Source: CAYYNP01 sp964472545
GTDB taxonomy: Bacteria; Planctomycetota; Planctomycetia; Pirellulales; Thermoguttaceae
DNA length: 23,058 bases
Direction: 5' to 3'
Assembly: GCA_964472545.1 (NCBI GenBank)
Contig: CAYYNP010000157.1
Location: forward strand, 1-23,058
Below, one piece after another: positions 1-8,243 of the stretch. The notes under the pieces were generated by a model, which saw nothing but the letters and a program-made list of their open reading frames with translations, was not told where the DNA came from and ran no database searches. A program made the position numbers and the translations under genes. How positions within the stretch are numbered: the stretch's first letter is position 1; the number at the start of each line of letters is the position of its first letter.

Positions 1-2
1 AT

Positions 3-530
3 GCTAAGAAGTTCTTCGGCCTGATGCTCAAGAAGAACGGCTACGTGCTGGAGCAACTCCTCTCGCCGCTGGTCGTGCATACGACGCCGGAACACGACGA
101 ACTCAAGGCGATTGCCAAGGACTGCATCACCCGGCACCACGCACACCACTACCTCGGCTTCGCCGCCACGCAGTGGAAGCTGTTTCGCAAGGAGGACCCG
201 CCGCGGGTCAAGCCGCTGCTGTACGTCTACCGCGTGCTGCTGACCGGCATCCATCTGATGAAGACGGGTGAGGTTCAGGCAAACCTGCTGGCCCTGAACG
301 AAACGGTCAAGCTACCGTATATTGATGACTTGGTCCAGCGAAAGCTGGCCGGCCAGGAGAAAGGCCGACTCGAAGCGGCGGACGTGGAGTTTCATGAACG
401 CGAGTATGAGCGGCTGGTCGCCGAGCTCGAGTCGGCCGCAGAGAGATCGGAGTTGCCGGAACGACCATCCGGACGAGAAGCACTGAACGATCTTCTTGTT
501 CGGCTTCGCACGACTCCGCGAAACCAGTAG
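3..530 (+). CDS. Nucleotidyltransferase (DNA polymerase beta superfamily, YcgL-like), 5' truncated by window edge
   Basis: The open frame already runs at base 3 (reads A-K-K-F-F-G-L-M-L-K-K...), so the methionine at 24 is internal and the true start lies outside the window. What is present is the C-terminal 175 residues of a protein I recognise as the COG3541/YcgL type of predicted nucleotidyltransferase. Recognisable stretches are the region around YVLEQLLSPLVVHTT, the histidine-rich TRHHAHHYLGFA and the helical LLYVYRVLLTGIHLM. The N-terminal catalytic part with the paired acidic residues of the polymerase-beta fold would be upstream and cannot be checked. The C-terminus is a charged helix ending in LNDLLVRLR. 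The gene converges on the ThuA gene; the 154-bp gap holds a large palindrome. Cellular substrate is not established for this family. Confidence 0.85.
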   Translation, partial: AKKFFGLMLKKNGYVLEQLLSPLVVHTTPEHDELKAIAKDCITRHHAHHYLGFAATQWKLFRKEDPPRVKPLLYVYRVLLTGIHLMKTGEVQANLLALNETVKLPYIDDLVQRKLAGQEKGRLEAADVEFHEREYERLVAELESAAERSELPERPSGREALNDLLVRLRTTPRNQ

Positions 531-588
531 TGCAAGTGGCGACAGAGTGCGTTGTAGCCGAAGTCGCCAGACAGGGGCGATTCCCGAG

Positions 589-667
589 CGTGTGCCACTG
601 CTTCGCAGAAGCAGTGCCGGCCGTGACTGTCTGTCGTCACACTGCTTCTGCGAAGCAGTGGCACACG
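589..667. repeat. Compound palindrome (REPIN-like), 28-bp perfect inverted arms
   Basis: Arms 589-616 and 640-667 are perfect reverse complements separated by 23 bases. Each arm is itself a hairpin: stem CACTGCTTC/GAAGCAGTG (596-604/608-616 and 640-648/652-660) with a 3-base loop. Two short hairpins in inverted orientation that can also pair with each other is the architecture of REP doublets (REPINs). It sits between two convergent genes, so it may also act as a two-way transcription terminator, although no T-run follows on either strand. Confidence 0.85.
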
Positions 668-684
668 GCGGGAAGAAAAGAAGA

Positions 685-1437
685 CTAACGCCCCACCGTC
701 CACCTAATCCCCCGCGCCAGAATCTCCGGAAACGCCGGGTTCTTCCACGCGTGGGCATCGTGGCCGAGCATCAGGTAGAAGACGCGGCTCTTGCCGTAGT
801 CCCGTACCCAGGCCAACTCGGGGTCGTTCTTCGGGTGGTCGGTCTTCAGCAACACGCGGGCGTCGGACGCCGTGTAGTATTTGTTGTAGGTCTCGTCGTG
901 GATTTCAAAATCCTTCAGGCCCTTGGTGATCGGGTGGTCGGCGTCGGCGATGGTCACCTTCATGTCTTCGCCGTGCGACCAGCCCGACTTGGTGTACTGC
1001 TGTCCTTCGATCTCGCACGGGCCGAAGATGAACTTCCCGCCGATGATCTTGGGAAACTCGTCCCAGTTGCGATGGGCGCCCATGTTGTGGTGCAGCGACA
1101 CCACGCCGATGCCTTCCTTCAGCAGCGCCACGAACGCCTTCTGCTGCTCCGGCGTAATCTGGCCCACCATGTCGTACATCACGATCGCGTCGTATTTCTC
1201 CTGCAAGCCCGGCTTCAACAGATCGGCCGATTCCGGCAGCGGGGCCTTGGTGTATTCGACGTTCTCCATCGCGTCGAACATCGCAAAGAACGGCTCCTGC
1301 TCGAAGCCGTGCCCGCCGAAGGTCAACAGGATGCGGATCTTGCCGTCGGCTTTTTCAGCCTTGTCAGTGGCGAAGGCCGGCGTACAAAGGACGGCCACAA
1401 CGGCCAACAACATCATCGTGCGGACTAGGTACTTCAT
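685..1437 (-). CDS. Secreted ThuA-domain protein
   Basis: This 250-residue protein has a signal peptide (residues 1-23, basic start, hydrophobic core LLAVVAVLCTP, cleavage likely after AFA) followed by a single ThuA-like domain of the glutamine-amidotransferase-like fold. Landmarks: ILLTFGGHGFEQE (36-48), YDAIVMYDM (82-90), GVVSLHHNMGAH (111-122) and IIGGKFIFGP (131-140). The start at 1437 is preferred over an upstream one at 1503 because it begins the signal peptide and has an AGGAG site 7 bases before it, plus a good promoter 30 bases upstream. ThuA proteins are linked to sugar metabolism and are very numerous in planctomycetes, often near sugar dehydrogenases or secreted enzymes; the reaction of this one is unknown. 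It is transcribed divergently from the HzsA-like gene. Confidence 0.92.
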   Translation of the reverse strand: MKYLVRTMMLLAVVAVLCTPAFATDKAEKADGKIRILLTFGGHGFEQEPFFAMFDAMENVEYTKAPLPESADLLKPGLQEKYDAIVMYDMVGQITPEQQKAFVALLKEGIGVVSLHHNMGAHRNWDEFPKIIGGKFIFGPCEIEGQQYTKSGWSHGEDMKVTIADADHPITKGLKDFEIHDETYNKYYTASDARVLLKTDHPKNDPELAWVRDYGKSRVFYLMLGHDAHAWKNPAFPEILARGIRWTVGR

Positions 1438-1474
1438 GGTTCGACTCCTGTGTGATGGTCTGATAACACCGACC

Positions 1475-1503
1475 ACTCTACGGGCTGCCAAGGCACCGGT
1501 CAA
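1475..1503 (-). promoter_or_regulatory. Sigma70-type promoter of the ThuA gene
   Basis: On the minus strand TTGACC (1503-1498) and TAGAGT (1480-1475) are separated by 17 bases. The predicted start near 1468 gives a leader of about 30 bases to the ATG at 1437. Confidence 0.55.
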
Positions 1504-1558
1504 GCAAACGGAGTGTTTCGCCGCCGAGTCACCCCCCCGAAAAGAAGGGAATCCGTCT

Positions 1559-1585
1559 TTGGGATGGTCGCCGACTCGCTATAAT
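1559..1585 (+). promoter_or_regulatory. Candidate promoter for the HzsA-like gene
   Basis: A consensus TATAAT lies at 1580-1585. The best upstream match is TTGGGA at 1559-1564 with a short 15-base spacer. If used, the mRNA leader would be about 205 bases and would contain the palindrome at 1616-1672. The 360-base gap 1438-1797 between the divergent genes otherwise holds only the ThuA promoter and the ribosome binding site of the next gene. Confidence 0.4.
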
Positions 1586-1615
1586 GTACGTCGTCTCGAT
1601 GGACATCGGGTGGAT

Positions 1616-1672
1616 AGTAGTCGTCTCGCTCCGCGAGACGTCAGGTCCATCTTGCGGAGCAAGATGACTACT
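1616..1672. repeat. Compound palindrome (REPIN-like) with covarying hairpins
   Basis: Two hairpins: CGTCTCGC-TCC-GCGAGACG (1622-1640) and CATCTTGC-GGA-GCAAGATG (1648-1666), each with a perfect 8-bp stem. They are flanked by AGTAGTC (1616-1622) and its inverse GACTACT (1666-1672). The second hairpin is the reverse complement of the first apart from two base pairs changed as pairs (G-C to A-T at both). It lies in the 5' region of the HzsA-like gene. Confidence 0.8.
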
Positions 1673-1797
1673 TTGGAACTCTAACTGCAAATGCGGGAGA
1701 CCGAGCCGGCAGCATTTCTCCACGGGTTTGGCATCTTCAGCGGCTCGGAGCCAGTCCCTATTTTCCACGCCACGTTTTCTCAACAGGAGGATCGGTG

Positions 1798-4563
1798 ATG
1801 AACAGCGACAGGCATTCGCGACGGACCGGACGCCGTCGGTTGTTTTGGCTGACAACGGCAGCGGTCTGCCTGGCCCTGCTTCCCACGATGGCCGCGGCCG
1901 AACCGGCCGGGTCGTTCGAGATTCCGGCCTGGGCCTTCGATCGCGGAAACGCCCAGACGTTTGCCGATCCGGGGCAATACGCCGACGCCGGGCCGATGAT
2001 CGCCAACGGGGGCGTGTTGCCGTGGGGCGTCGAGTACGACGTCGAGTTTCCCGTGGCGGCGACCTACACGCTGCACGTCCGCTACGCCGCGGCGGCGGCG
2101 CGGCCGATGGAGTTGACGCTCGACGGCAAGGGTGCCCAGGCGTGTTGCGGCGGTGCGACCGGAAGCTGGAACACGAGCACGGCGAAATGGGAAGAAACGG
2201 CCAAGCTGGCGATCACCCAGGGCAAGCACACGATACGGCTCACGTGCCAGGGTGCCCCGCCGCACATTGTGGCCCTGAAGTTCGAGTCGCCGGTGGCGTT
2301 TCCCGAGGGCTGGAAGCTCGAGCGTCCCAAGTCCCGCAAGCTCGGTGCCCCGATGAGCGTTTCGTTCACCGTGCCCTCGACCGCCGGACGCATCGACGTG
2401 GCGGCCTTGCGGGCGTCGATCGAAGAAACGGCCGCCGCCTACGGATCGCGATATGCCAACGCCGCGGATTACCTGAAGCGGCTCGACGCGTTGGAGAAGC
2501 AACAACAGGCCGCCGTGGACGCTCCCGCCGAAGAACTCGAAGAGATCCACGAGAAGCTGGCCGACCTGCGAACGGAAGCCATGCTGGCCCATCCGCTGCT
2601 TGCCTTCGACAAGTTGTTGTTCGTCAAACGGCTGACCTACTGCTCCAGCCACATCTACACCGACCATTTCGACGGCAGCCGGCAGATGGGCGGCAATCTC
2701 TGCATCCTCTCGCCGGTCACACCCGACGGCGCGGTAACCGAGATTGCCCCGCAACTCGACGGCGGCCTGTTCGGGCGGATCGACCTCTCGCCCGACGCCC
2801 GGCGGATCGTCTTCGCCTACAAGGCCCCAGGCAAGGGCTATCGGCTCTACGAGATTGGCGTCGACGGCAGCGGCCTGCGGCAACTCACCTTCGACGGCGA
2901 TGACGAACCCGACATGATCGCCCGCTATCGCCACGGCTACGACGACCTCGACCCCTGTTACCTGCCCAACGGAAAGATCATGTTCGCCTCGACCCGATCG
3001 AAGCGGGCCGTGCTCTGCCACAACGCGTTCACCAGCACCGCGCTGCACGTGATCGACGCCGACGGCGGCAACCTGCGCTGCATCTCCGGCAACACGGTCA
3101 ACGAGTTTGCCCCGTGCGTGCTGGACGACGGCCGGGTGATCTACACGCGTTGGGAGTACGTCGACAAGGGCTGCGGCGACGTGCAGAGCCTCTGGTCGAT
3201 GCACCCCGACGGCAGTGCATCGGCCCACGTGTTCAAGAACAACGTCTCGCGGCCGGCCACGCTGATCGACGCCCGCAGCATCCCCGGCAGCAACCGGCTG
3301 GTGACGATCGGGGCCCCGCATATGCCGCTGGCCGTGGGGCCGGTGATCCTGGTCGATACGCGGATCACGCAGCGGATGTCCGACGCGATGACCAACCTCA
3401 CGCCCGAGATCGGCTACCCCGGCCACGGCAACTATCCCGGCGCAAAGTTCGGCTACTTCAAGGAGCCGTTTCCGCTCTGTGAGCAGTTCTTCCTCGTTTC
3501 GCACAACCCCGGCACTCGCCACAACGAGCCGGCCGGCTACGGGCTCTACGTGCTCGACGCCCGGGGCAATCGGGCCGAGTTGTATCGCGACTCGGCCACG
3601 TCGTGCTTCCAGCCGATCCCGTTGCGTGCGCGTCCGGCCCCGCCGGACCTCTCGGCCGTGGTCAAAGTCGAAGAGCCCGAGGACGAGGGGCTGGCCACAC
3701 TCTTCATGCGCGACGTCTATCGCGGCCTGCCCGGCATCGAACGCGGCCGGGTAAAATACCTGCGGGTGATGGAGGACGTGGCGAAGCCGTGGGAGGAGTC
3801 GTGGCAGTCGCCGATCCAGGGCGACTCGATGGGCCTGCAAAACCCGGCCGTCAGTCTCAAGGGCCATTTTACCGTGAAGAAGATCCACGGCGTGGTGCCG
3901 GTCCACGAAGACGGCTCGGCCTTTTTCACCGTGCCGCCGGATACGAATCTCTTCTTCCAGGCGCTCGACGAAGACTACATGGAACTGCAAAGGATGCGGA
4001 CGTTTGTGAACCTGCTGCCCGGCGAGAAGCGATCGTGCATCGGATGTCACGAGGTCCGCAAACAGGCCCCCGCGCTGCGCCGGGCGAACCCGCTAGCTTT
4101 GGATCACTCCGTACAGGCGCTCGTGCCCCAGCCCGGCGACACCGGCCCGCGGATGGTCCACTATCCGACCGACGTGCAGCCGATTCTCGACCGCCACTGC
4201 GTAAGCTGCCACAGCGGCGAGTCGCCCGAGGGTAACCTCGATCTGAGCGACGAGTTGACCACGTTGTTCAACCGCTCCTACGAAAACCTGATCAACCGCC
4301 GGCTGGTCGACAACATCGACGTCAACCCCCGCGACGCCCGCATCCCCGCCGAGGGCCCGTTGATGGTCGGCTCGCACCTAAGCAAGATGGTCGAGCGGAT
4401 GCGTGCCGACCCCTGCCGCGGCAAGCTCAGCCGCGAGGAGTTCATCCGCATCGTCACCTGGATCGACGCCAACGCCCCCTACTACGGCAACTACGGCGGG
4501 AAGAAGAACGTCAAATGGCGCGACGATCCGGATTTCCGACCGGTGCCGTTGGTCAGCAGGTAG
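1798..4563 (+). CDS. Secreted HzsA-like protein: CBM-like domain, PD40 propeller, two c-type haem motifs
   Basis: This 921-residue protein resembles the hydrazine synthase alpha-subunit family (HZS_alpha/PD40). A signal peptide spans 1-34 (RRR, hydrophobic core, MAAA-E). Residues about 38-165 form a carbohydrate-binding-module-like beta domain. A short helical segment (about 205-265) leads into WD40-like PD40 repeats (about 275-640, for example RIDLSPDARRIVFAYKAPG and DLDPCYLPNGKIMFASTRS). The C-terminal part carries two haem-c motifs, CIGCH (747-751) and CVSCH (801-805), the second following the typical PILDRH lead-in of planctomycete cytochromes. ATG 1798 is chosen because CAGGAGG ends 7 bases before it; a GTG at 1795 is adjacent. 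In anammox bacteria HzsA is part of the hydrazine-forming complex, but here no HzsB or HzsC is present, so hydrazine synthesis should not be assumed; a periplasmic redox or polysaccharide-related role is more likely. Confidence 0.88.
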   Translation: MNSDRHSRRTGRRRLFWLTTAAVCLALLPTMAAAEPAGSFEIPAWAFDRGNAQTFADPGQYADAGPMIANGGVLPWGVEYDVEFPVAATYTLHVRYAAAAARPMELTLDGKGAQACCGGATGSWNTSTAKWEETAKLAITQGKHTIRLTCQGAPPHIVALKFESPVAFPEGWKLERPKSRKLGAPMSVSFTVPSTAGRIDVAALRASIEETAAAYGSRYANAADYLKRLDALEKQQQAAVDAPAEELEEIHEKLADLRTEAMLAHPLLAFDKLLFVKRLTYCSSHIYTDHFDGSRQMGGNLCILSPVTPDGAVTEIAPQLDGGLFGRIDLSPDARRIVFAYKAPGKGYRLYEIGVDGSGLRQLTFDGDDEPDMIARYRHGYDDLDPCYLPNGKIMFASTRSKRAVLCHNAFTSTALHVIDADGGNLRCISGNTVNEFAPCVLDDGRVIYTRWEYVDKGCGDVQSLWSMHPDGSASAHVFKNNVSRPATLIDARSIPGSNRLVTIGAPHMPLAVGPVILVDTRITQRMSDAMTNLTPEIGYPGHGNYPGAKFGYFKEPFPLCEQFFLVSHNPGTRHNEPAGYGLYVLDARGNRAELYRDSATSCFQPIPLRARPAPPDLSAVVKVEEPEDEGLATLFMRDVYRGLPGIERGRVKYLRVMEDVAKPWEESWQSPIQGDSMGLQNPAVSLKGHFTVKKIHGVVPVHEDGSAFFTVPPDTNLFFQALDEDYMELQRMRTFVNLLPGEKRSCIGCHEVRKQAPALRRANPLALDHSVQALVPQPGDTGPRMVHYPTDVQPILDRHCVSCHSGESPEGNLDLSDELTTLFNRSYENLINRRLVDNIDVNPRDARIPAEGPLMVGSHLSKMVERMRADPCRGKLSREEFIRIVTWIDANAPYYGNYGGKKNVKWRDDPDFRPVPLVSR

Positions 4564-4572
4564 AATGTCTGA

Positions 4573-4950
4573 ATGCGTCAATCCACTGCGGACATCGAAA
4601 CTGCCACCCGATCCGCCGATCTTGCCGTCGAACGGATCGGATTTCGACGGGGTGTACTGTGGATTGTGCTAAGGGATCTCGCCGACGACGAGCCCGCCTA
4701 CGTGGTCGAGCTTCACGGCGTCTACAAGTACTTCGACTTGGGAGTGATTGGCGGGCAACCCGTTGCGGTATCGTGCCTGGCAGAGCCCGGTTCGTACGGC
4801 TGGGAGATGACTCCCGAGCAGCGGGCTTCCCACAAGGAGTTGCACGTGACCTTGAAGGCGGACGTGACGGAGAACCGTTTTCGCGCGATTGCCGAGCGCG
4901 TTGTGTGCCTTCGATTCGACGTCACGAAGGACGTCAACCTCCCCGAATAG
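4573..4950 (+). CDS. Hypothetical protein, 125 aa, in tandem with the HzsA-like gene
   Basis: I do not recognise this protein. It starts 9 bases after the stop of the HzsA-like gene, so the two are probably cotranscribed or translationally coupled; a weak AGCAGG lies 13 bases before the ATG. There is no signal peptide or membrane segment. The sequence is a mixed alpha/beta soluble domain with alternating hydrophobic strands (GVLWIVLRDL, AYVVELHGVYKYFDLGVI, LHVTLKADV, VVCLRFDV). Codon use is GC-rich at third positions as in the neighbours, which supports it over the overlapping frames. An unusual point is that a small cytoplasmic-looking protein directly follows a secreted one. Confidence 0.65.
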   Translation: MRQSTADIETATRSADLAVERIGFRRGVLWIVLRDLADDEPAYVVELHGVYKYFDLGVIGGQPVAVSCLAEPGSYGWEMTPEQRASHKELHVTLKADVTENRFRAIAERVVCLRFDVTKDVNLPE

Positions 4951-5050
4951 GCACGTTGCGCGGTGAACTGCATTGCTGCGGCGTTCTCCGCCTTCGCTGT
5001 GCTCTCGGTGGTCTCTGTGGTGGTCCCTCCCCGCCCTCTTTGCGGCAATG
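4951..5050 (+). repeat. Simple G/T-C/T rich spacer with CTCTGTGG-like tandem motif
   Basis: Around 4985-5030 the + strand reads as degenerate repeats of CTCTSGTGG (GCTCTCGGTGG, TCTCTGTGG). I recognise this kind of short pyrimidine/GT motif as a common dispersed sequence in planctomycete spacers. No gene or terminator is visible in it. Confidence 0.4.
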
Positions 5051-5059
5051 TGCTATAGT
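5051..5059 (+). promoter_or_regulatory. Candidate extended -10 promoter for the cysteine peptidase gene
   Basis: TGCTATAGT combines the TGn extension with a near-consensus -10 box (TATAGT 5054-5059). No convincing -35 box lies 15-19 bases upstream, which is usual for extended -10 promoters. The leader to ATG 5114 would be about 48 bases. Confidence 0.4.
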
Positions 5060-5113
5060 CACGTGAGGGGCTCTCACCGGGATTATTCCCCCATGCCTAC
5101 ACGGCAGGTCACC

Positions 5114-8100
5114 ATGAAACGTCGCACTCCTCTGCTGCTCGTTCTGATTCTCGGCCTCACGACCGCTTCCACCCCCGCCCAAGACCGCGAGCCGAACGAC
5201 GACCCGGCCCAGGCGATCGCCATTTCACTCAACACGCCCGTCACAGGGACGCGGCATTTTGGCGATCAGAGCGACTTCTATCGGCTGCGGCTGCCGGCGG
5301 CGGGGATCGTGACGGTGGAACTGTCGGGGTATCCGGCGGATTGCGGGTTTCAGATCGCCGTGCAGGGCTTTCAGAAGTCGACGACCGAGTCGGCCGGGTC
5401 GGCCGACGGCAAGCCGGGAGAACCGATGCGGGTGCGCTTCGCGGCACGCGGCGGCCACGACGGGTTCATTCGCGTGAGCCTCAAGACGATTGACAAGACC
5501 AGCAGCACGAAAGACTTCGGCTGCGTCCGTTGCGTGCCGGGCGGGCCGTGGCATCTGACGCCGTGGAAAGACAAGCCGACCGGCAACGTGCCGGCCACGC
5601 ACGAGGGCGCCAAATTGCTGCCGCCGATCCAATATCAACTGACCGTAACGCACCAACCGCTGCCGGACGCCTACGAGCACACCGAAGTCACCGGGCTGAA
5701 GTACCCCGAGTTGCTCTCCCGCGGGGCGATCAAGACCATTCCGGCCGGCAAGCAGATCAGCGCGTATCTGTTCGACGAGCAGCCGCGGCTGTTGCGCGAC
5801 GAATCGCTGGGCCTCGACAGCGACGGCGGCGAAAACGACGTCGACGTCTATCACGTGCGGCTGGCCGAGCCCGATACGGTTCGTGTGGCGGTGGTCGATC
5901 TGCCGGAGGGGATCAACAGCCGCATCCGTGTGTTTCACCCTTATGGCTGGGAAGACTCGAAGCCGGGCCAAGCGCACGTCGAGGCCAAGGTGCCCAAGGC
6001 CGGCGACCTCTTCGTCGAGATCGCCCGCGGCGACGGTCCCGATCCGTTGGCCTTTTCGACGACCCCCTATCGGCTGATGGTGACCACCGCGTCCGGCGGC
6101 GGAATCGTCGGCGGCGACCCGACCGGCAATCCTACCGGCCCCGGCGGCAAGCCGCGGATGACGCTCGGCGACAGCGTGGCGGTTGGCGGCGGAACGGTAG
6201 GCCCCGGCGGCGGCGACGTGGTGATCCGCAAGCCGGGCGATCCGCTCGACGGGCTGAAGATCACGGTGCCCGACGGCGCGTATCCCGGCGGTTGCGACTT
6301 CAAGGTCTCGCATCGGCCGATCGATAAGCACGACCTCGGCCCGCTGTTCAACGCCGTCTCGCCGCTGATCACGATCGAAAACGGCGGCCAGTACGCCGAT
6401 AAGTTGATGCAGGTAAAGATCCCCGCCGACGTGCCGGCCGGGCATTTCGCCATGCCGTATTACTACGATGAGAAGACCGGCGAAATCGAGGCGATCCCGA
6501 TGGTGGCCGCCGATCGCGATTCGGTGACCGCACTGACGCGGCATTTCAGCAACCTGGGGGCGACCTCCGCCGAGCCGAAGGCCTTCTTGAGCAAGAACGT
6601 GGAGACCGGCTTCCTGCCCGGCAAAGACGACTGGCAGTTTCCCAACGAGTCGTCGTACATCAACAAGCCGGGCGGGATCTGTGCGGGGATGGCTGCCTCG
6701 GCGTATTACTACTACTATCAGACCGGCGGGAAGGACGCCTCGAAGCGGCTGTACGGGCTGTACGACAACAACGATCGCGAGGCGGCCACGCCCGGCTTCT
6801 GGCTCGACGACTCGCTGGGCTATTGCTGTGCGGCCGTCTTGCAGACCGAGACGAAGTGGGACCACTGGCTCTTCGAACTGCAATACAACCTGGGCGAGAC
6901 CGCGCAGGAATTGACCTGGTACTCGTTCGCCTACGCCCTGGCGCTGACCGGCCAGCCGCAACACGTGGGCCTCTATTCCCGGCAGACGGGCGGCGGCCAC
7001 GCGGTGATCGCCTATCGGATCGCCGGCGACACGATCTACGTGGCCGATCCGAACTGGGCCGGCGATACCGGCGCCGCCCGGCAGATCAGATTCGACGGCA
7101 AGAAGTTCCTGCCCTACAGCACGGCCACCAACCCCAAAACCGATCCGGACCCGCTGGACATGGTGATGCTCTGTGCGAAGACCGCGATCTTGCCCTGGGA
7201 CACGATCGGGCGGCGCTGGGCGCAGGTCCACGATCGGTCGATTCTCAAGGAGAAGTTCCCGCAATATCGCATCCTCTGCCGGGCGCCGGACTCGCAGCAG
7301 ATGGTCGAGCTGACCGACAACTACACCACCGACCGGCCCTCGATCGAAATCGACGTGAGCCCCCCTCCCGGCAATTTCTCCCCGCATCTGCGGATCTACG
7401 ACGACCGCACCGGGCAGGAACACGAGCTGTCGTCGATGAAGGATTCGATCACGATCCCGTTGCAGCCGGGCATCAACCGCCTGGGGTTCTACACCTACTT
7501 CAAGGTCCGCGATCAAGGGCAGATCGTTGAGGCATGGTGCGGCTTCCGGTGGCTCAGCGTGAATCACTTCACGATGACCGTCGATCCCGCAACGCAGACG
7601 ATCGACGCCAAGAAAGAGGCCAAGTTCACGGCCTATTGCGCGAAGGCTTCCCGAGTGATCAACCCGCGTTACGAATGGCAGTTCGGCGACAACACGCCCT
7701 ACGAGACCGCCGAAACGCCCGATATGAAGCATCCCTACGAAACGGCCGGCACGTACACGGTGATCGCGCGGCTGTACGAGAACGTGACCAACGAACTGAT
7801 CGCCGACGGCCGGGCGACGGTGATGGTCAGGCCGTCGACGACGACCCCGCCGCCCGTATCGCCCGGCGGCGTGCTGGTGCAGATCACGCACAACATCGGC
7901 TCGCTGGCCACCACGACCATCCGCCCGCGTAACGACAACCAGCCGCGTCCCGCCGGCCCGCCGCGCACGCTGACCGGATTGACCGGCGGCACGCGCGGCC
8001 AGCAATACACGTTCACCGCCAATGTCACCGGATTGACTGAGGGCGCCCAAGTGAGCTACAAATGGACCGCCGCGGGGCAATCGAAGACGACCGAGACGAA

Positions 8101-8218
8101 CCGGGCTCAGTTTGCGTTTTCCACCATCGCCGAGCACCCGGTGAGCGTGACCGTGGTCGACAAGGCCACCGGAAAGCAACTGGGACGGGGGCAGACGACG
8201 GCCTCGATTGCGGAGTAG
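5114..8218 (+). CDS. Secreted multidomain papain-like cysteine peptidase (PPC, protease, PKD)
   Basis: This 1034-residue protein starts with a signal peptide (1-22, cleavage after TPA). A PPC-type beta domain follows (about 25-135: REPNDDPAQAI, SDFYRLRLPAAGIVTVEL), then a second beta region and a glycine/proline-rich linker (about 325-375). The likely catalytic domain is about 490-710. It has GGICAGMA with nucleophile candidate C523, GGGHAVIAY with H629 and VADPNW with D645 or N647, the order and spacing of a papain/C39-like Cys-His-Asp/Asn triad. Two PKD-like domains close the protein (about 822-905, with WQFGDNTPYE, and about 950-1030). I chose ATG 5114 because it opens the signal peptide; an upstream in-frame start at 4973 would bury it. 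It probably works outside the cytoplasm on protein or peptide substrates. The protease assignment rests on the motif pattern and is not a family match I could verify. Confidence 0.8.
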   Translation: MKRRTPLLLVLILGLTTASTPAQDREPNDDPAQAIAISLNTPVTGTRHFGDQSDFYRLRLPAAGIVTVELSGYPADCGFQIAVQGFQKSTTESAGSADGKPGEPMRVRFAARGGHDGFIRVSLKTIDKTSSTKDFGCVRCVPGGPWHLTPWKDKPTGNVPATHEGAKLLPPIQYQLTVTHQPLPDAYEHTEVTGLKYPELLSRGAIKTIPAGKQISAYLFDEQPRLLRDESLGLDSDGGENDVDVYHVRLAEPDTVRVAVVDLPEGINSRIRVFHPYGWEDSKPGQAHVEAKVPKAGDLFVEIARGDGPDPLAFSTTPYRLMVTTASGGGIVGGDPTGNPTGPGGKPRMTLGDSVAVGGGTVGPGGGDVVIRKPGDPLDGLKITVPDGAYPGGCDFKVSHRPIDKHDLGPLFNAVSPLITIENGGQYADKLMQVKIPADVPAGHFAMPYYYDEKTGEIEAIPMVAADRDSVTALTRHFSNLGATSAEPKAFLSKNVETGFLPGKDDWQFPNESSYINKPGGICAGMAASAYYYYYQTGGKDASKRLYGLYDNNDREAATPGFWLDDSLGYCCAAVLQTETKWDHWLFELQYNLGETAQELTWYSFAYALALTGQPQHVGLYSRQTGGGHAVIAYRIAGDTIYVADPNWAGDTGAARQIRFDGKKFLPYSTATNPKTDPDPLDMVMLCAKTAILPWDTIGRRWAQVHDRSILKEKFPQYRILCRAPDSQQMVELTDNYTTDRPSIEIDVSPPPGNFSPHLRIYDDRTGQEHELSSMKDSITIPLQPGINRLGFYTYFKVRDQGQIVEAWCGFRWLSVNHFTMTVDPATQTIDAKKEAKFTAYCAKASRVINPRYEWQFGDNTPYETAETPDMKHPYETAGTYTVIARLYENVTNELIADGRATVMVRPSTTTPPPVSPGGVLVQITHNIGSLATTTIRPRNDNQPRPAGPPRTLTGLTGGTRGQQYTFTANVTGLTEGAQVSYKWTAAGQSKTTETNRAQFAFSTIAEHPVSVTVVDKATGKQLGRGQTTASIAE

Positions 8219-8243
8219 GTGTACGCGTCGTCGAGCGAGTTCT

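Noticed and set aside
496..1428. 310-codon + strand frame over the palindrome and antisense to ThuA
   Set aside because: Crosses the palindromic repeat and opposes a well-supported gene; no start signal.
1780..4050. 756-codon open frame antisense to the HzsA-like gene
   Set aside because: It is a shadow frame caused by GC-rich codons; its product is Arg/His/Val-rich without domains, while the + strand frame has clear families and a ribosome binding site.
1798..4563. Annotation as hydrazine synthase and the organism as an anammox bacterium
   Set aside because: Only the alpha-like protein is present; the family is widespread in non-anammox planctomycetes and no other anammox gene is in view.
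5225..8179. 984-codon open frame antisense to the peptidase gene
   Set aside because: Low-complexity shadow product; the sense strand has a signal peptide and recognisable domains.
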